Assembly (NCBI GenBank): GCA_001567115.1
Contig: LMZT01000046.1
Span: forward strand, 1 to 43,721
DNA from: Candidatus Hinthialibacteria bacterium OLB16
GTDB taxonomy: Bacteria > Hinthialibacterota > Hinthialibacteria > OLB16
Direction: 5' to 3'
DNA length: 43,721 bases
Shown here: one piece after another, positions 1-10,766 of the stretch
Layout: every line of letters starts with the position of its first letter
How positions within the stretch are numbered: position 1 is the stretch's first letter
Made by a program: the position numbers and the translations under genes
Notes under the pieces: model-generated
What the model saw: only the letters and a program-made list of their open reading frames with translations
Told to the model about the DNA's origin: nothing
Database searches by the model: none

Positions 1-47
1 GCCTTCAATAGAACAGAACTTATTTTTTGGAGATGGATGGTTTCGGA

Positions 48-3000
48 TCAATCCGCCTCGAAATCATCACTGAGGTCCACCTCGGACATTTCAGCAATTT
101 CATCCATGTCCAGGATTCCCTGATTGAGTGTCTCCTCCAGGTCGGGAGGGGCCTCGGTGAGCACATCTCCAGGCTCGGAAGTGGATTGCAGGGCCGCATC
201 AGTGATACGCAGGCTGCGGTACTCCGGTTTGCCGGTGCCCGCAGGGATCAGATGGCCCATGATGACATTTTCCTTGAGGCCAAGGAGGCGGTCCTCTTTC
301 CCTGAAATAGCCGCAGCGGTCAGGACACGGGTTGTTTCCTGGAATGAAGCGGCGGAAATGAAACTTTCAGTGCCGAGTGACGCCTTGGTGATGCCAAGCA
401 GGTTGGTCTGGAATTTTGCCGGGCGCCCACCACTGGCCTGAACCTCCTTGTTTTCCCGCATGACCTGGAATCGATCGACGACATCCATGGGGAGAAATTC
501 AGTATCTCCCGGGTCGAGAATGGTCACATTCCGCATCATCTGGCGGACAATGACCTCGAGGTGCTTGTCATTGATGGACACACCCTGGAGGCGATAGACC
601 TCCTGGATTTCATTGAGAAGGTATTCCATGCAGCGTTTTTCACCCATGACTTCAAGGTATTCATGCAGGTCAAGGGAGCCATCGACCAGCTTATCGCCGA
701 CATTCACCCATTCTCCATCATTGCGGATCAGGCGCTTTCCAATATCCACCTCGTAGGATTCGAGGATGACGCCATCGCTGTCGATGATGGCCATAAGCCG
801 GGTTCCGCGTTTGCGCTTCTTGCCGAGCTTCTCGATAATCGAAGCTTCATCGTCATGAGCTCCAGGACGCGGGATTTTAACCCAGCCGCTGACACGGGCC
901 ACGATGGCGAGGTCTTTGGCCTTGGGACGGCGTGCTTCGAAGATTTCCTCGACACGAGGCAGGCCGCCGGTCACATCGCGTGTCTTGAATGTTTCGCGGG
1001 GGATCTTGGCGAGTGTATCACCGCGCTGAACCTCCTGCCCATCGCGCGCCACAATCATTGCGCCCGAGGGAAGGGATTCAATGGCAGGCTCTCCCCCTTT
1101 GGAGATGATCTCGAGGCTGGGATGTTTGTCTTCCTTCTGTTCCATAACGATCAGCTGGGCGCCTTCTCCCGAATCACTCTCGGAGGACTGCCCACTGGAA
1201 TCGCGCTGCGCACGGACGGTGACACCCAGCTCGATATCCCGATAATTCACACGGCCGGAACGGGTGGCGATAATGGGAATCTGGTAAGGATCCCAGGAAG
1301 CCAGTATCGGGCGTTTTCCACCACCGGCTTCGATGACCTGGCCATCCTGGACCTGGAGGTTGGCGCCGATGGGCACGAACTCCACCTGGCGGAGATTCTC
1401 ACTCTGGGCAAGGATATCGCCGCGGAACACATCCTGGCCATCTTTGACTTTGATTTCACAACCGAGCGGGAGGTAGTACTGGGTGATAACCTCGCCTTTC
1501 CTCCCGATGATCGTTATCCGGGGGACATTATGGATATCGACATGGGTGACCACTGAAGTCAGGTTCCCTGTCACCGGGTCAAGCCGCTGCCGAATGGTAC
1601 GGCCTTCTGCTACTCCCTGGAATCGCAGTTTTCCTTCATATTCCGTTATCACAGGAATCGGCAGTTCTGCAACAAAATCACCAGGTTCCACTTTGCTGCC
1701 TTCCGGAACAGAAACCCTGGCTCGGGGAGTCAGCGGGAATTGCTCGAGAACCTCCCCTTTCGAGTTGGTGATCTCAATGGTCGGGTGATCCCCGAACTGG
1801 CGTCCCTTGAGGGTCTCCGGATCACCAAGCGAAATCACATCGGAATAGCGAACTGTTCCGGCATGAGTGGCGATCAGAGGCAGGCTCCAGGGTTCGCGGC
1901 GGTACAGCATGTCGCCCGGTTTGACATTCGATTTATTCTTGAGGCCGGGTTCGAAGCGGACTCCATAAGGAACTTTGATCTTCTGGGCAGCCTCTTTCTT
2001 CTTGCCGACGATCTGGACCTCAGCGCCATTCGGGTTGCAGACCACAAGCCGACCTTTGCGGTCTTCGATCAGCTTGTCACAGGTGATTTCGAGACGCCCC
2101 TCAACCAGCGCTTTCTGGCCGAGGAAGGTCACAATGATTTTCCCATTGCGTCCGATGGTGATGATTTCGTCTTTCTTCTCCTCGGCATCCATGTTGATGT
2201 AACGGACCACACCGAGTTCGCCATCTTTGAGGTTGGCATAAATGGCCGATCCGGACACGATTCGCGATGCGGTGCCACCGATGTGGAAGGTCCGCAGGGT
2301 CAGCTGAGTGCCCGGTTCACCGATCGATTGCGCGGCGATAACTCCAACCGCTTCACCCATGAGGACCATGTGGCCTCTCGCCAGGTCACGGCCATAGCAT
2401 TTGACACACACGCCGCGTGAGGTTTCACAGCACAAAACACTGCGAATCTTCACGCGATCAATGCCGCACCTTTCGATATCGTCAGCAAGGGATTCACTGA
2501 TCTCATCACCGGCTTTAACGAGGATGTTGTAGGTATCCTTGATATCTTCGAGGGTTGTCCGTCCGAGCAATCGGTCATACAGCGCCTGTTCGGAATCACC
2601 GCCCCAGTAGTCGATGTCAGACAGGTCGATGGTCTCCGGCGGGGCAGTCAGTTTTCCGCTCTTGTCGGCCACCAGGACCGAAGTGATCGGATACAGGTTC
2701 AGGCAGCAGCGATGGATAGTCTGGATATCCTCTTCGTCCAGTTTTTTTCCAGATGGGACGATCACCTTGTCCGGTTGCAGCGGATTCCTGATGGTGTCCA
2801 GAGCGCAACGCCCGAGGATACGGTCTTTCAGAGATTCGATGACCTGGTCGCCTTCCTTGATAACAGCGACTTCCATGCCTGAGATGGTGCCGCAGTCCTT
2901 TTCTGTAATGATGACATCCTGGGCCACATCCACCAGGCGCCGTGTCAGGTAACCTGCCTCGGCAGTCTTGAGTGCGGTATCCGCCAGTCCCTTGCGTGCG

Positions 3001-5483
3001 CCGTGGGTTGAGATGAAATATTCGAGAACGGTCAATCCTTCTTTGAAGTTGGATTCGATCGGCGATTCGATGATTTCACCGACACCACCGGTGAGTTTCT
3101 TCATCGGCTTGTTCATCAAACCACGCATTCCTGAAAGCTGCCGGATCTGCTGCTGGCTTCCACGAGCGCCGGAATCTTTCATCATGTGGAGGGGATTGAA
3201 ACCATTCTGGTCCTTCTCCAGCAGCGCCATCATTTCATCGGCGATCTTGTCGGTGACCTGGATCCAGCAGTCGATGACTTTGTTGTAGCGTTCGGTCGGG
3301 GTGGTGGCCCCGGCATCATACTGTTTCTGGATTTCCGAGACTCGGTTGCGGGCTTTTTCGATGATGTCGACTTTGGAGGGTGGAACCAGCATGTCCGAAA
3401 GGGCAATCGAAAGGCCGGAATACTTGGCATACTGGAAGCCGATGTCCTTCATGCGGTCCAGCATTTCGGCGGTGCGTCCCAGTCCGATGGCATTGAAAGC
3501 CCGGCCGACCAGGCGCTGCAGATTCTTGCTGGTCATGAGCAGGTTGGTGAAGCGGAGTTCCGGAGTGAGCACCTCATTAAACAGAATACGCCCCACAGTC
3601 GTCCGGATGTATTCCGTATTCGTCAGCATCAGCTGGCGCTCATACTGAATCTGCTGGTTGTCCTGCAGATCAGCGCCGGGTTCAGGATCTTCGCAGATAA
3701 ATATTCTCGATCCGAGGCTGCGGGCGATCGGCCGGCCACTTTCAGCATCCTCGCCGATGATCTCGACTTCCTCCCAGGTATTGATACGGACACTGATTTC
3801 TTCCTGAAGGGCTATCTGGCCATGGTCAAAAGCCTGCATGGCATGTTCGAGTGAGGCGAAGATTCGTGGTTCGGGCTTTGACTTTGCCGGGTCGATTTTG
3901 GTCAGGTAATAGCAGCCCAGAACGATGTCCTGCGAGGGGGTGGCAATCGGCTGCCCGCTTGAAGGCTTGAGAATGTTTTTATTTGCGATCATGAGGGTTC
4001 GCGCCTCTTCACGCGCTTCCCGGGAAAGCGGCACATGGACTGCCATCTGGTCTCCATCGAAGTCGGCATTGAAAGCCGAGCAGGTCAATGGGTGAAGCTG
4101 GATGGCATTTCCTTCGACCAGTTTCGGCATGAAGGCTTGAATGCCGAGGCGGTGGAGTGTCGGGGCGCGGTTCAGAAGGACCGGGTGATCCCGAATGACT
4201 TTTTCAAGCACATCGAAAACAACCGGAGCTTCTTTTTCAATCAGGCGCTTGGCGCTCCGGATGGTGTTGACGTTATCGAGTTTTTCAAGGTGGTGAATGA
4301 TGAATGGCTCAAAAAGTTCGAGGGCCATTTTCTTTGGAAGGCCGCATTCGTGGAACTTGAGGTTCGGACCACAGACAATGACCGAACGGCCGGAATAATC
4401 AACACGCTTGCCAAGCAGATTCTGGCGGAAGCGCCCATTTTTTCCTTTGAGCATATCGGAGAGGGATTTGAGCGGACGGTTGTTGGAGCCTTTGACAGGC
4501 CGTCCGCGGCGGCCATTATCCAGCAGAGCATCCACCGCTTCCTGGAGCATCCTTTTTTCGTTCCGGATGATCACTTCCGGGGCATGGACCTCTTTGAGGC
4601 GGCGGAGGCGGTTGTTCCGGTTGATAACCCTCCGGTAAAGATCGTTCAAGTCAGAGGTCGCGAAGCGTCCGCCATCCAGAGGAACCAGCGGCCGGAGGTC
4701 GGGAGGGATGACCGGCAGGGTTTCCATGATCATCCATTCCGGGCGGTTGCCTGAGCGAAGGAACTCCTGGGCGATTTTCAACCGTTTGATGGACCGGGTC
4801 CGTTTCTGTTCGGACTTGGATGACTGAATGACTTCCTTGAGGGAGACACAGAGGGATTCCAGGTCCAGGTTTTCAAGAACCCGCTTGATGGCCTCAGCGC
4901 CCATGCAGGCATCGATGTCGCCATACTCTTCCTGGGCTTTATGGAGTTCTTCCTCTGAAAGGACCTCGAGGGGTTTGAGCTCCTGGAGCGCCCGCCATCC
5001 CAGGTAGGGGCTGTTGCCAGGTTCGATGACCATGTATTTCTCATAATAGAGAACCTGTTCCATGACCTTGGTGTGGAGGTCGATCAATGCAGCCATCCGG
5101 CTGGGAACACCCTTGGAGAACCAGATATGGGCCACCGGCATTTCGAGTTTGATATGCCCCAGGCGGCTGCGGCGCACTTTGGACTGGATGACTTCGACTC
5201 CGCAACGGTCGCAGGTGACTCCCTTATGTTTGATGCCGCGGAATTTTCCACAGTTGCATTCGTAATCTTTGGTCGGGCCAAAGATCTTTTCGCAGAACAG
5301 CCCATCGAATTTCGGTTTGTGCGTTTTATAATCAATGGTTTCCGGATTCTTCACCTCACCATGTGATTTGGAGAGGATTTCCTCCGGGGAGGCCAGAGCG
5401 ATGCGAATCGATTTGACCTTGTTGATGTCCTTGATTTCAGCCTCACGGCGTGGACGTTGGGGTGTTTGAAACAATGCGGTCAT
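48..5483 (-). CDS. rpoC: DNA-directed RNA polymerase subunit beta'
   Basis: This is the largest catalytic subunit of RNA polymerase, 1811 aa; E. coli RpoC is 1407. A first zinc ribbon is visible at C76, C78, C91 and C94. The catalytic Mg-binding signature NADFDGDQM is at residues 472-480, with its three Asp. A second zinc site includes the [12 protein letters not shown] segment. The trigger-loop start TFHIGG is at 1065-1070, and the conserved [16 protein letters not shown] segment begins near 1505. About 425 residues separate those two motifs, an SI3-type insertion that is the main reason for the excess length. The start is fixed by AAGGAGG about 5 nt before the ATG. rpoB ends 15 bp upstream, so the two are co-transcribed. 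No terminator is visible in the 47 bases left in the window. Function is certain; only the insertion is unusual. Confidence 0.99.
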   Translation of the reverse strand: MTALFQTPQRPRREAEIKDINKVKSIRIALASPEEILSKSHGEVKNPETIDYKTHKPKFDGLFCEKIFGPTKDYECNCGKFRGIKHKGVTCDRCGVEVIQSKVRRSRLGHIKLEMPVAHIWFSKGVPSRMAALIDLHTKVMEQVLYYEKYMVIEPGNSPYLGWRALQELKPLEVLSEEELHKAQEEYGDIDACMGAEAIKRVLENLDLESLCVSLKEVIQSSKSEQKRTRSIKRLKIAQEFLRSGNRPEWMIMETLPVIPPDLRPLVPLDGGRFATSDLNDLYRRVINRNNRLRRLKEVHAPEVIIRNEKRMLQEAVDALLDNGRRGRPVKGSNNRPLKSLSDMLKGKNGRFRQNLLGKRVDYSGRSVIVCGPNLKFHECGLPKKMALELFEPFIIHHLEKLDNVNTIRSAKRLIEKEAPVVFDVLEKVIRDHPVLLNRAPTLHRLGIQAFMPKLVEGNAIQLHPLTCSAFNADFDGDQMAVHVPLSREAREEARTLMIANKNILKPSSGQPIATPSQDIVLGCYYLTKIDPAKSKPEPRIFASLEHAMQAFDHGQIALQEEISVRINTWEEVEIIGEDAESGRPIARSLGSRIFICEDPEPGADLQDNQQIQYERQLMLTNTEYIRTTVGRILFNEVLTPELRFTNLLMTSKNLQRLVGRAFNAIGLGRTAEMLDRMKDIGFQYAKYSGLSIALSDMLVPPSKVDIIEKARNRVSEIQKQYDAGATTPTERYNKVIDCWIQVTDKIADEMMALLEKDQNGFNPLHMMKDSGARGSQQQIRQLSGMRGLMNKPMKKLTGGVGEIIESPIESNFKEGLTVLEYFISTHGARKGLADTALKTAEAGYLTRRLVDVAQDVIITEKDCGTISGMEVAVIKEGDQVIESLKDRILGRCALDTIRNPLQPDKVIVPSGKKLDEEDIQTIHRCCLNLYPITSVLVADKSGKLTAPPETIDLSDIDYWGGDSEQALYDRLLGRTTLEDIKDTYNILVKAGDEISESLADDIERCGIDRVKIRSVLCCETSRGVCVKCYGRDLARGHMVLMGEAVGVIAAQSIGEPGTQLTLRTFHIGGTASRIVSGSAIYANLKDGELGVVRYINMDAEEKKDEIITIGRNGKIIVTFLGQKALVEGRLEITCDKLIEDRKGRLVVCNPNGAEVQIVGKKKEAAQKIKVPYGVRFEPGLKNKSNVKPGDMLYRREPWSLPLIATHAGTVRYSDVISLGDPETLKGRQFGDHPTIEITNSKGEVLEQFPLTPRARVSVPEGSKVEPGDFVAELPIPVITEYEGKLRFQGVAEGRTIRQRLDPVTGNLTSVVTHVDIHNVPRITIIGRKGEVITQYYLPLGCEIKVKDGQDVFRGDILAQSENLRQVEFVPIGANLQVQDGQVIEAGGGKRPILASWDPYQIPIIATRSGRVNYRDIELGVTVRAQRDSSGQSSESDSGEGAQLIVMEQKEDKHPSLEIISKGGEPAIESLPSGAMIVARDGQEVQRGDTLAKIPRETFKTRDVTGGLPRVEEIFEARRPKAKDLAIVARVSGWVKIPRPGAHDDEASIIEKLGKKRKRGTRLMAIIDSDGVILESYEVDIGKRLIRNDGEWVNVGDKLVDGSLDLHEYLEVMGEKRCMEYLLNEIQEVYRLQGVSINDKHLEVIVRQMMRNVTILDPGDTEFLPMDVVDRFQVMRENKEVQASGGRPAKFQTNLLGITKASLGTESFISAASFQETTRVLTAAAISGKEDRLLGLKENVIMGHLIPAGTGKPEYRSLRITDAALQSTSEPGDVLTEAPPDLEETLNQGILDMDEIAEMSEVDLSDDFEAD
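972..2261 (-). other. RpoC trigger-loop insertion (SI3-like, multiple SBHM units)
   Basis: This is the coding segment for RpoC residues of about 1075-1504, between the two halves of the trigger loop. It carries about five copies of a pattern with a Gly-rich turn followed by V-x-D-G-x-x-V-x-x-G-D. Examples are [10 protein letters not shown]...[50 protein letters not shown] and [16 protein letters not shown]. The pattern matches the sandwich-barrel hybrid motif (SBHM) that builds SI3 in other bacteria. E. coli SI3 is about 188 residues with two such units. The unit count is by eye. Confidence 0.8.
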
Positions 5484-5498
5484 TTCTGCCTCCTTAGA

Positions 5499-8400
5499 TT
5501 AGTCGTCACCAAGAGATTCCATATCAGGAATGAGCCGGTCAAGCGTGCTCTTTTCCCTGGTTTCCCCGACAGCCGACAGGTTCAGGTCACTATCGACCGG
5601 TCCGACACGGTCTGTGCCTTCGGATTCACGGAGTTCCATGGACAGGCCAAGGCTTTCGATTTCTTTCACGAGCACATAGAAGGACTCAGGAAGTCCGGGT
5701 GGACGGGCCTCCTCGCCTTTCACGATGGCTTCATAGATGCGGTTACGGCCGATGGTATCATCCGACTTGACAGTCAGAAGTTCCTGAAGGATGTGCGCCG
5801 CGCCATAAGCCTCGAGCGCCCACACTTCCATTTCACCCAGGCGCTGGCCGCCAAACTGCGCTTTGCCACCCAGGGGCTGCTGAGTCACAAGGCTGTATGG
5901 CCCGATCGAACGTGCATGGATCTTGTCATCCACCAGGTGGTTGAGCTTCATCATGTAGATATAGCCGACAGTGGTTTCCCGCTCGAAGTACTCGCCTGAT
6001 TTTCCGTCGATCAGGTGGACCTTCTGGAGGTTGCTGGGAACAGCAGTCCGGCCCAGGCCATTCTGCTGGGAGAATCTCCTGGCGGCCTTATAGTCTTGAG
6101 CGGCCATCAGCCGGATCAGTTCACGGAGCGCATCACCCCGAACTTCCTGGGAGAGAATGTCATTATCCTGGCCGAGCAGGTAATCGATCTCTTCCTGACT
6201 GGGCAATGGAACTGCCTTGAGGAGCTGATCATCGAGTTTGCTGAGGGATTTTGCCAGCGCTTCAATCCGGCCATCCGCAATCGACAGGTTTTCCGTATCG
6301 ATTTCAGCCAGGGATTCGCGGATTCGGGATATGCGGGTCAGCAGAGTGCCGGTATCGCTCAGGGCCGCATAGGTTTCCCATCTGGCAAGGGCTGCCTCCC
6401 AGCACTTGAGAACATTTTCAAGCCCGGAACGGATCGGTTTGAGCCGGTCAGCTTCGAGCCTCGGCTGGGTGGATTCCTGCTCCAGTGAGATGCCCAAACC
6501 ATTCAGGTAGGCGAAGGCATCCTGCAGCATCTTGCCATCACGGCGCAGGCGGTGGGTTGCAGTGAGAGCCTCCAGCAGGGAGCCGGCGCAACCGAACCAG
6601 GCATCGAATTCCTTTTCTTTATCAGCTGTGATCTGCCCGCGGAATTCCTCCATGGCGCGCACAGTCTGTGCTGCAGCCAGAAGGGCGGAGTGGGCGATGC
6701 TGGAATCATCCTCTTCGATGTAGTTGGCCGCATGGACGACCGCTTCCGCCAGCCGCATTTCGGCCAGGATTTCGCGCTCTTTGGCTCCATCGAAAACGGG
6801 AGACTCGATCGGCTTGCCGAGGATTTTCGATGCCCACCCAAGGTGGGTTTCGAGAATCTGGCCCACATTCATGCGGGATGGCACACCCAGGGGATTGAGG
6901 ACGATATCGACAGGAGTTCCATCCTCCAGGTGGGGCATGTCTTCCATGGGGAGCATGCGGGAGACGACACCTTTGTTTCCGTGGCGTCCGGCCATCTTGT
7001 CGCCCACAGAGAGTTTCTTTTTCTTGGCGATATAGACCTTGACCATCTTGATGACACCCGGCGGCAGGTTGTCGCCGGTTTTGATGTAATCGATCTGCTT
7101 GTCGTATTCCTGATCGATTTCTTCGAGGCGGTGGTGGAACTGGCGATTGAGGCGCGCCAGGTCGTTTTCCTTTTCGACAGGGATCTCTGCATCCGCCAGC
7201 TGGATATCCTGGAGCTTTTTGAGGCTGGATTCGTTCAGTGCAGTCCCGCTTTTGAGCAGGATGCTGCCGGTTTCAGGATGCGCCAGATCTCCCTGGAGCT
7301 CCTCATCTTTGATGAATTCACGAATCGCATGTTCCCACTGCTGGTTGAGGCGCGCACGCAGGCTGTCCCGTTCACGATTCAGGCGGTTGATGGTCTGCTC
7401 CTCTTCCTGGCGTGAACTGGATCCACCACGCACCTTGCGTGAAAAGACCTTGACATCCACGACAGTGCCATAGGTTCCCGGTGAGGCGCGCAGCGAGATA
7501 TCGCGGACATCTTCGGCGCGTTTACCGAAAATGGCCCGGAGGAGTTTCTCCACATTGGAGGTCTGGATTTTGCCCTTGGGGCTGATCTTGCCGACAAGGA
7601 TATCTCCCGGTTTGACAGGTGCGCCGATGCGGATAATTCCCTGCTCGTCGAGGTTTTTCAGGCCTTCTTCCCCGACATTGGGTATATCGCGGGTGATTTC
7701 CTCTTCACCCAGTTTGGTGTCACGTGCCTCAGTTTTGGCTTCTTCGATGTGAACCGAAGTGAAAATGTGTTCACGGCTGACACGTTCACTGATCAGAATG
7801 GCATCCTCGAAGTTAAAACCTTCCCAGGACATGAAGGCTACCAGCACATTCTTGCCGAGCGCGAGTTCGCCATGGTCTGTGGCCGGGCCATCGGCGAGAA
7901 CATCACCGATCTCAACACGGTCACCGACCTGCACGACCGGTTTCTGATTGACTGTGGTGTTCTGGTTGGAGCGCAGGAATTTCGAGAGCCGGTAGACATC
8001 GATTCCATCCAGGAAGTCGGATGCCTGCGAGGATGAGAAATCATACTCATCCCAGTCCCACCATTGTTCTTTGCCACGGATTTCGGGTTTCACCTCGATC
8101 CGGTCGGCAGTCACCCGGACGACCTTCCCCGGACGGCGTGCGCGGACCACGATGCCGGAATCCTGCGCAGCCTTCCGTTCGACACCGGTACCGATGATCG
8201 GGGCTTCGGTTTTCAGGAGAGGCACCGCCTGGCGCTGCATGTTCGATCCCATCAATGCCCGGTTGGCGTCATCATGTTCGAGAAATGGAACCAGAGTGGC
8301 AGAGATCGAGACCAGCTGCATCGGGGCGACGTCCATGTAGTCGACTTCAGCCGGGGGTTCCTTGGTGAATTCGCCGCGTGAACGGACAGAGACAAGATCA

Positions 8401-10370
8401 TCGGTGAAATGATTGTTCTGGTCGACGGCGACATTGGCCTGTGCAATGACACAGACATCTTCGTCAAGAGCCTCGAGGAAAAGGATATCATTGGTGACAG
8501 TTCCATCCTCCACACGCCGGTATGGGGTCTCGATGAAACCGACATCATTGATGCGGGCATAGGTGGAGAGGGATGAAATCAGGCCGATGTTCGGGCCTTC
8601 CGGGGTTTCGATCGGGCAGATGCGTCCATAGTGGGTATGGTGAACATCTCGAACCTCGAAACCGGCCCGCTCCCGATTGAGGCCGCCCGGGCCGAGTGCG
8701 GACAGGCGGCGTTTGTGGGTCAATTCCGCCAGAGGGTTGATCTGGTCGAGGAACTGAGACAGCTGGCTGCGCCCGAAAAATTCATTGATGACCGAAACGA
8801 TCGGTTTTGAGTTGACCAGGTTGCGCGGCATCAGGTTTTCGATGTCCAGCAGGCCCATCTTCTCTTTGATGGTGCGTTCCATCCGGGTCAGGCCGGCACG
8901 AATCTGGTTTTCGAGGAGCTCGCCGATAGTCCTGACACGGCGGTTTCCGAGGTGGTCGATATCATCCGGCTGGGCATTCTGGTCGCCACGCAGCAGGCGG
9001 AGCATATATTTTATGACACCGACCAGGTCATGTGTGGTCAGGGTCACTTCTTCGAGAGGGACATTCAGGCCAAGTTTGCGATTCATCCGGTAGCGGCCGA
9101 CCCGGGAGAGATCATAGCGCCGGGGTTTCAGGAACATGTTTTCGATATGCGCCTGGGCGTTTTTGAGATGAGGCGGTTCCCCGGGGCGCAGCTGCTGGTA
9201 AATTTCGATCTGTGCTGCATCAGTATCCTTGGAGGTGTCACGCTGCAGCGTGTTGTGCAGTGCCTGAAACCAGAGGGGATCGGAGGTCACGATCTTCACC
9301 AGGCCGGAGTGGCTGCTCTGAAGATCGGCGAAAATGGCATCATCGATCAGCTGGCCATGCTGGGCCAGGATCTCCCCGGTCTGCTCATCGATCACATCGG
9401 CTGCGAGGGGTTTTCCAATCAGTTTGCTTTTCGGAGTTTTGGAGGTGACTTTGACTTCTTCAAATTCACAGAAGTGGGACAGAATATCTTCGTCACTGGT
9501 CAGGCCGAATGCCCGCATGACCGTCGTGGCGGTGAATTTCTTGCGGCGGTCGATGGTAACAGAAAGGACATAATTCAGGTCGGATTCAAATTCGAGCCAG
9601 GCTCCCCGGTTGGGGATGATGCTGGAGGTGACCAGTCGCCGACCGGAGGGATGGGTGTCGATCCCGAAAACAGGCCCTGGTGAGCGGTGCAGCTGGCTGA
9701 CGACCACCCGCTCAGCCCCATTGATAATAAAGGTTCCCTTGGGTGTGATGAGCGGCATCTCGCCAAGGTAGATATCCTCTTCACGGACCTCATGCAGTTC
9801 GGCTTCGCTTTCATCATCCGCAGTGCTGCGGATTTCGAGTTGCACCTTGACCCGCAGGGGAGCAGCATAGGTCATGCCTCGATCGACACATTCAGCGATT
9901 CCATATTTCGGGCGGCCCAAGGTGTAGTCGACAAAGTTGAGAACCGAGCCATCTTTGCCCTTGATAGGGAATACCGATTCGAATGCCTGCTGCAAGCCCG
10001 GCTTGTTGTAATCTTCAATCATCCGGGGAAGGACTTTATCGGAGTCGCTGGTCCCGATGGCAGCAACAGGGAGTTCCTCGAGGGCGCGGAAGAGGGACCG
10101 TGTAATAACGGTGCCTTTCGGAAAGACAATCCGCCGGGTTCTTGGATTTGTGGCATTTTTGGTCAGAGTTTTCTCATTGATCCATTCAAAAATCTGGCGG
10201 GCGAGTTCTCCCTTCAGATCTTTGATCGGGCGATCCCAGGGATTGTTGTCACGCCACAGGAATTCGCGGTAGGACCTCTGCTGGGTTTCGATCAGATTCG
10301 GCATTTCCATCACCGCCTGGATGCGGGAGTAGCTTTTCCTCTGAGCGTTTTTCTGTGTTCGGGTGGCCAT
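5499..10370 (-). CDS. rpoB: DNA-directed RNA polymerase subunit beta
   Basis: RNA polymerase beta subunit, 1623 aa, longer than E. coli (1342). The rifampicin-region signature [19 protein letters not shown] is centred on S535 and is followed by the conserved [14 protein letters not shown]. The active-site/flap signatures [10 protein letters not shown] and [21 protein letters not shown] are intact. The C-terminal [21 protein letters not shown] and [12 protein letters not shown] are also intact. Two lineage-specific additions stand out. One is a charged, probably coiled-coil insertion at about 985-1100 in the flap region. The other, about 250 residues long (1205-1452), interrupts the segment between [11 protein letters not shown] and the conserved [21 protein letters not shown]. 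The start is supported by AGGAG upstream. Its immediate upstream neighbour is a sulfatase, not rplL, and a good promoter lies in the gap. Confidence 0.99.
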   Translation of the reverse strand: MATRTQKNAQRKSYSRIQAVMEMPNLIETQQRSYREFLWRDNNPWDRPIKDLKGELARQIFEWINEKTLTKNATNPRTRRIVFPKGTVITRSLFRALEELPVAAIGTSDSDKVLPRMIEDYNKPGLQQAFESVFPIKGKDGSVLNFVDYTLGRPKYGIAECVDRGMTYAAPLRVKVQLEIRSTADDESEAELHEVREEDIYLGEMPLITPKGTFIINGAERVVVSQLHRSPGPVFGIDTHPSGRRLVTSSIIPNRGAWLEFESDLNYVLSVTIDRRKKFTATTVMRAFGLTSDEDILSHFCEFEEVKVTSKTPKSKLIGKPLAADVIDEQTGEILAQHGQLIDDAIFADLQSSHSGLVKIVTSDPLWFQALHNTLQRDTSKDTDAAQIEIYQQLRPGEPPHLKNAQAHIENMFLKPRRYDLSRVGRYRMNRKLGLNVPLEEVTLTTHDLVGVIKYMLRLLRGDQNAQPDDIDHLGNRRVRTIGELLENQIRAGLTRMERTIKEKMGLLDIENLMPRNLVNSKPIVSVINEFFGRSQLSQFLDQINPLAELTHKRRLSALGPGGLNRERAGFEVRDVHHTHYGRICPIETPEGPNIGLISSLSTYARINDVGFIETPYRRVEDGTVTNDILFLEALDEDVCVIAQANVAVDQNNHFTDDLVSVRSRGEFTKEPPAEVDYMDVAPMQLVSISATLVPFLEHDDANRALMGSNMQRQAVPLLKTEAPIIGTGVERKAAQDSGIVVRARRPGKVVRVTADRIEVKPEIRGKEQWWDWDEYDFSSSQASDFLDGIDVYRLSKFLRSNQNTTVNQKPVVQVGDRVEIGDVLADGPATDHGELALGKNVLVAFMSWEGFNFEDAILISERVSREHIFTSVHIEEAKTEARDTKLGEEEITRDIPNVGEEGLKNLDEQGIIRIGAPVKPGDILVGKISPKGKIQTSNVEKLLRAIFGKRAEDVRDISLRASPGTYGTVVDVKVFSRKVRGGSSSRQEEEQTINRLNRERDSLRARLNQQWEHAIREFIKDEELQGDLAHPETGSILLKSGTALNESSLKKLQDIQLADAEIPVEKENDLARLNRQFHHRLEEIDQEYDKQIDYIKTGDNLPPGVIKMVKVYIAKKKKLSVGDKMAGRHGNKGVVSRMLPMEDMPHLEDGTPVDIVLNPLGVPSRMNVGQILETHLGWASKILGKPIESPVFDGAKEREILAEMRLAEAVVHAANYIEEDDSSIAHSALLAAAQTVRAMEEFRGQITADKEKEFDAWFGCAGSLLEALTATHRLRRDGKMLQDAFAYLNGLGISLEQESTQPRLEADRLKPIRSGLENVLKCWEAALARWETYAALSDTGTLLTRISRIRESLAEIDTENLSIADGRIEALAKSLSKLDDQLLKAVPLPSQEEIDYLLGQDNDILSQEVRGDALRELIRLMAAQDYKAARRFSQQNGLGRTAVPSNLQKVHLIDGKSGEYFERETTVGYIYMMKLNHLVDDKIHARSIGPYSLVTQQPLGGKAQFGGQRLGEMEVWALEAYGAAHILQELLTVKSDDTIGRNRIYEAIVKGEEARPPGLPESFYVLVKEIESLGLSMELRESEGTDRVGPVDSDLNLSAVGETREKSTLDRLIPDMESLGDD
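6015..6758 (-). other. RpoB lineage-specific insertion of about 250 residues
   Basis: This is the coding segment for RpoB residues of about 1205-1452. Other bacterial beta subunits have only a few to about 30 residues between PVFDGA and the TVGYIYM motif. Here there is a long, predominantly helical, Leu/Glu/Arg/Ala-rich stretch with no motif I recognise. The reading frame is continuous and conserved beta sequence resumes on both sides, so it is a true in-frame insertion and not an assembly join. Confidence 0.8.
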
Positions 10371-10403
10371 TCTTCCGGTTCTCCTGTTTTTTATTCAAAA
10401 GGC

Positions 10404-10427
10404 CCGACTCAAGAGTTCCTGAATCGG
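10404..10427 (-). promoter_or_regulatory. Hairpin in the rpoB leader (possible attenuator)
   Basis: In the putative 5' leader of rpoB the minus strand reads CCGATTCA, an 8-nt loop, then TGAGTCGG. This gives an 8-bp stem with one G-U pair. A short T4 run follows at 10397-10400. It could be a weak attenuator or a protein-binding leader element. The stem is short and the U-run poor, so the call is tentative. Confidence 0.3.
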
Positions 10428-10603
10428 TCTTATCTTTTCTTTTACGAAAGATCTGCTGTGTCAACAGACCCGACCATCGGGTGGAAGGAGATCGATGAGC
10501 GAAGGTGGATGTGTTTTGCAACGGACCCAATCAAGCCGTCGGTTCAGGAATGGATGAATTCTGATGCTATGGTGCATAGAGATGGATTTGACGCAAGCTA
10601 GGG

Positions 10604-10633
10604 AGAATACAGGAATGCTTCATTTTCTGTCAA
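10604..10633 (-). promoter_or_regulatory. Sigma70-type promoter for rpoBC
   Basis: On the minus strand a perfect TTGACA (10628-10633) is followed by an 18-nt spacer and TATTCT (10604-10609). It lies in the 396-bp gap between the sulfatase gene and rpoB (10371-10766), which otherwise holds only the two hairpins listed here and no ORF that looks real. Transcription would start near 10597, giving a leader of about 225 nt. It explains how rpoBC is expressed without the usual rplJL promoter. Confidence 0.65.
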
Positions 10634-10695
10634 GACTTATTTGAACAGAAAAGGATAATATTATCAAGGGGGGACCCTAACCATTGCAGAATCAG

Positions 10696-10720
10696 GGAGT
10701 TTCAGACATGAAGAAACTCC
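10696..10720 (-). terminator. Hairpin downstream of the sulfatase gene
   Basis: A perfect 8-bp inverted repeat (GGAGTTTC / GAAACTCC, 9-nt loop) lies 47 bp after the sulfatase stop codon and upstream of the rpoB promoter. It is well placed to end the upstream transcript. It has no U-tract, so it may be a 3'-end stabilising hairpin and not an intrinsic terminator. Confidence 0.35.
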
Positions 10721-10766
10721 TCTCAGGGGGAAAATAGAGATCACCACAGCTGGATTAAGGTTGGAG

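Noticed and set aside
561-1556. A 331-codon plus-strand frame inside rpoC, and similar ones inside rpoB (for example 6552-7415)
   Set aside because: Antisense shadows of rpoBC with no initiation signals.
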